Part shown: positions 63,153 through 64,000 of the stretch, piece after piece
How the letters are laid out: each line of letters starts with the position of its first letter
How positions within the stretch are numbered: the first letter of the stretch is position 1
NCBI GenBank assembly: GCA_038131695.1
Contig: JAYPQA010000002.1
Span: forward strand, 79,429-143,428
DNA length: 64,000 nucleotides
Origin: JADHLK01 sp038131695
GTDB taxonomy: Bacteria; Pseudomonadota; Alphaproteobacteria; Puniceispirillales; Puniceispirillaceae
Reading direction: 5' to 3'
Position numbers and translations under genes: made by a program
Notes under the pieces: generated by a model
The model's database searches: none
Told to the model about the DNA's origin: nothing
Seen by the model: only the letters and a program-made list of their open reading frames with translations

Positions 63153-64000
63153 ATGCCGGATCAGGATATTGAAGCCAAGCGACAGGAATTCTATGGCCGC
63201 ATTGACAGCCAGAATTTGACCCCGCTCTGGACGGTGCTGTCTGATCTGGTAACCCCGCATCCACAATCTGCCTGTCAGCCCTTTGGCTGGCAGTTCAGCG
63301 CAATACGGGCCGCCATGACTGAGGCCGGAGAGCTGATCACAGCCCGCGAGGCGGAGAGGCGCGTGCTGATCCTGGAAAATCCGGGGCTGCGCGGGCAATC
63401 GCGGATCACCACCTGTCTATATGCCGGGGTGCAGCTGGTTCTGCCCGGCGAGATTGCCCCGGCCCATCGCCATACCCAGTCCGCCCTGCGCTTTGTGCTG
63501 GAGGGGAGCGGGGCCTATACCGCCGTCAATGGCGAGAAAACCGAAATGCAGGTTGGTGATTTTGTCATTACCCCGCCGATGGCCTGGCATGATCACGGCA
63601 ATGAGACAGACCAGCCAATCTTCTGGCTGGACGGGCTGGATATTCCGCTGGTGCGGCACCTGGATGTCTCCTTTGCCGAAATGCTGGGCGAGGAGGCGCA
63701 GCCGGTCGCGCGCCATACCGGCCAGTCCTATGATGAATTCGGCTATAATCTCCAGCCGATTGACCATCAGCATAAAGGCCATGCCTCACCGATTTTCAAT
63801 TACCCCTATTCCTATGCCAGAGAGGCGCTGGACAAGCTGTCCCGCAACCGCGACCCGGATGCCTATGATGGCTGGAAAATGCGCTATACCAATCCGATTG
63901 ACGGCGGCTGGGCCATGCCGACTATTGGCAGCTGTATCCAGCTTTTGCCAGAAGGGCGCACGCAGCCGCGCCGCGCAACCGATGCAACCGTCTATAGCTG
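63153..64000 (+). CDS. Gentisate 1,2-dioxygenase, 5' part
   Basis: A cupin-fold ring-cleavage dioxygenase that opens gentisate to maleylpyruvate. The gene begins at ATG 63153 after AAGGA and runs off the window, giving 282 codons of about 350-370. The iron-binding cupin motif is seen in PGEIAPAHRHTQSALRFVLEG (in part, HRH) and in MAWHDHGNE. The paired, duplicated cupin layout is typical of the family. It is 63 bases after the monooxygenase, so the two probably act in series. A maleylpyruvate isomerase or hydrolase might follow outside the window. Confidence 0.93.
   Translation, partial: MPDQDIEAKRQEFYGRIDSQNLTPLWTVLSDLVTPHPQSACQPFGWQFSAIRAAMTEAGELITAREAERRVLILENPGLRGQSRITTCLYAGVQLVLPGEIAPAHRHTQSALRFVLEGSGAYTAVNGEKTEMQVGDFVITPPMAWHDHGNETDQPIFWLDGLDIPLVRHLDVSFAEMLGEEAQPVARHTGQSYDEFGYNLQPIDHQHKGHASPIFNYPYSYAREALDKLSRNRDPDAYDGWKMRYTNPIDGGWAMPTIGSCIQLLPEGRTQPRRATDATVYS

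Overview
The window is about 60% GC bacterial DNA, gene-dense, and the synteny is alphaproteobacterial: gyrA-coaD, ssb next to uvrA-trmFO, the yajC-secD-secF-Mth938-squalene/phytoene-synthase-like run, and dgt-argS-SPOR-scpA-scpB-tatABC-serS-surE-pcm-nlpD. No rRNA gene, CRISPR array or transposase was seen, so the genus cannot be fixed. A marine Rhodospirillales/SAR116-like lineage is a guess only.

Layout. 1-2562: 3' end of metG, tatD and a metallo-beta-lactamase hydrolase. 2563-6658: a small membrane protein, then a TPP riboswitch driving thiBPQ. 6659-10006: a small ORF broken by an amber codon, a terminator, then a two-gene unit of a Rieske oxygenase and a glutamine-synthetase-like ligase. 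10060-10210: tRNA-Lys(UUU) with promoter and terminator. 10276-36594: housekeeping genes for DNA topology and repair, tRNA modification, Sec and Tat export, condensin accessory ScpAB and aminoacyl-tRNA synthetases. 36594-38455: xth, a 16-bp tandem repeat and a visibly AT-rich two-gene island (DUF2188-like and DUF6680-like). 38456-45389: ilvD, valS, tolC, a second Pcm-like methyltransferase and an Lrp-type RAM-domain protein. 45453-64000: an aromatic-acid catabolic block.

The catabolic block joins an ABC importer of the branched-chain amino acid type (livKHMGF, reverse strand) to a divergent benzoate-CoA ligase, an alpha/beta hydrolase, a DUF309 protein and boxC-boxB-boxA-boxR, the aerobic benzoyl-CoA epoxidation (box) pathway with its XRE/shikimate-kinase-type regulator. 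These are followed by a PaaG-like isomerase, a FadB-like crotonase/hydroxyacyl-CoA dehydrogenase, a salicylyl-CoA-5-hydroxylase-type flavoprotein and a gentisate 1,2-dioxygenase that runs off the end. Together they suggest import, CoA activation, dearomatisation through an epoxide, and beta-oxidation, plus a parallel salicylyl-CoA to gentisate route. A 14-bp motif matching at 12 positions lies upstream of both the ligase gene and boxC and is a candidate BoxR operator.

A caution applies throughout. About twenty-five single-base frameshifts break otherwise normal genes, including metG, coaD, secD, valS, livK and several catabolic genes. At least half are bases gained or lost in short homopolymers. 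The simplest reading is uncorrected indel error in the sequence. Where a frameshift is inferred, the coordinates given span the reconstructed gene.
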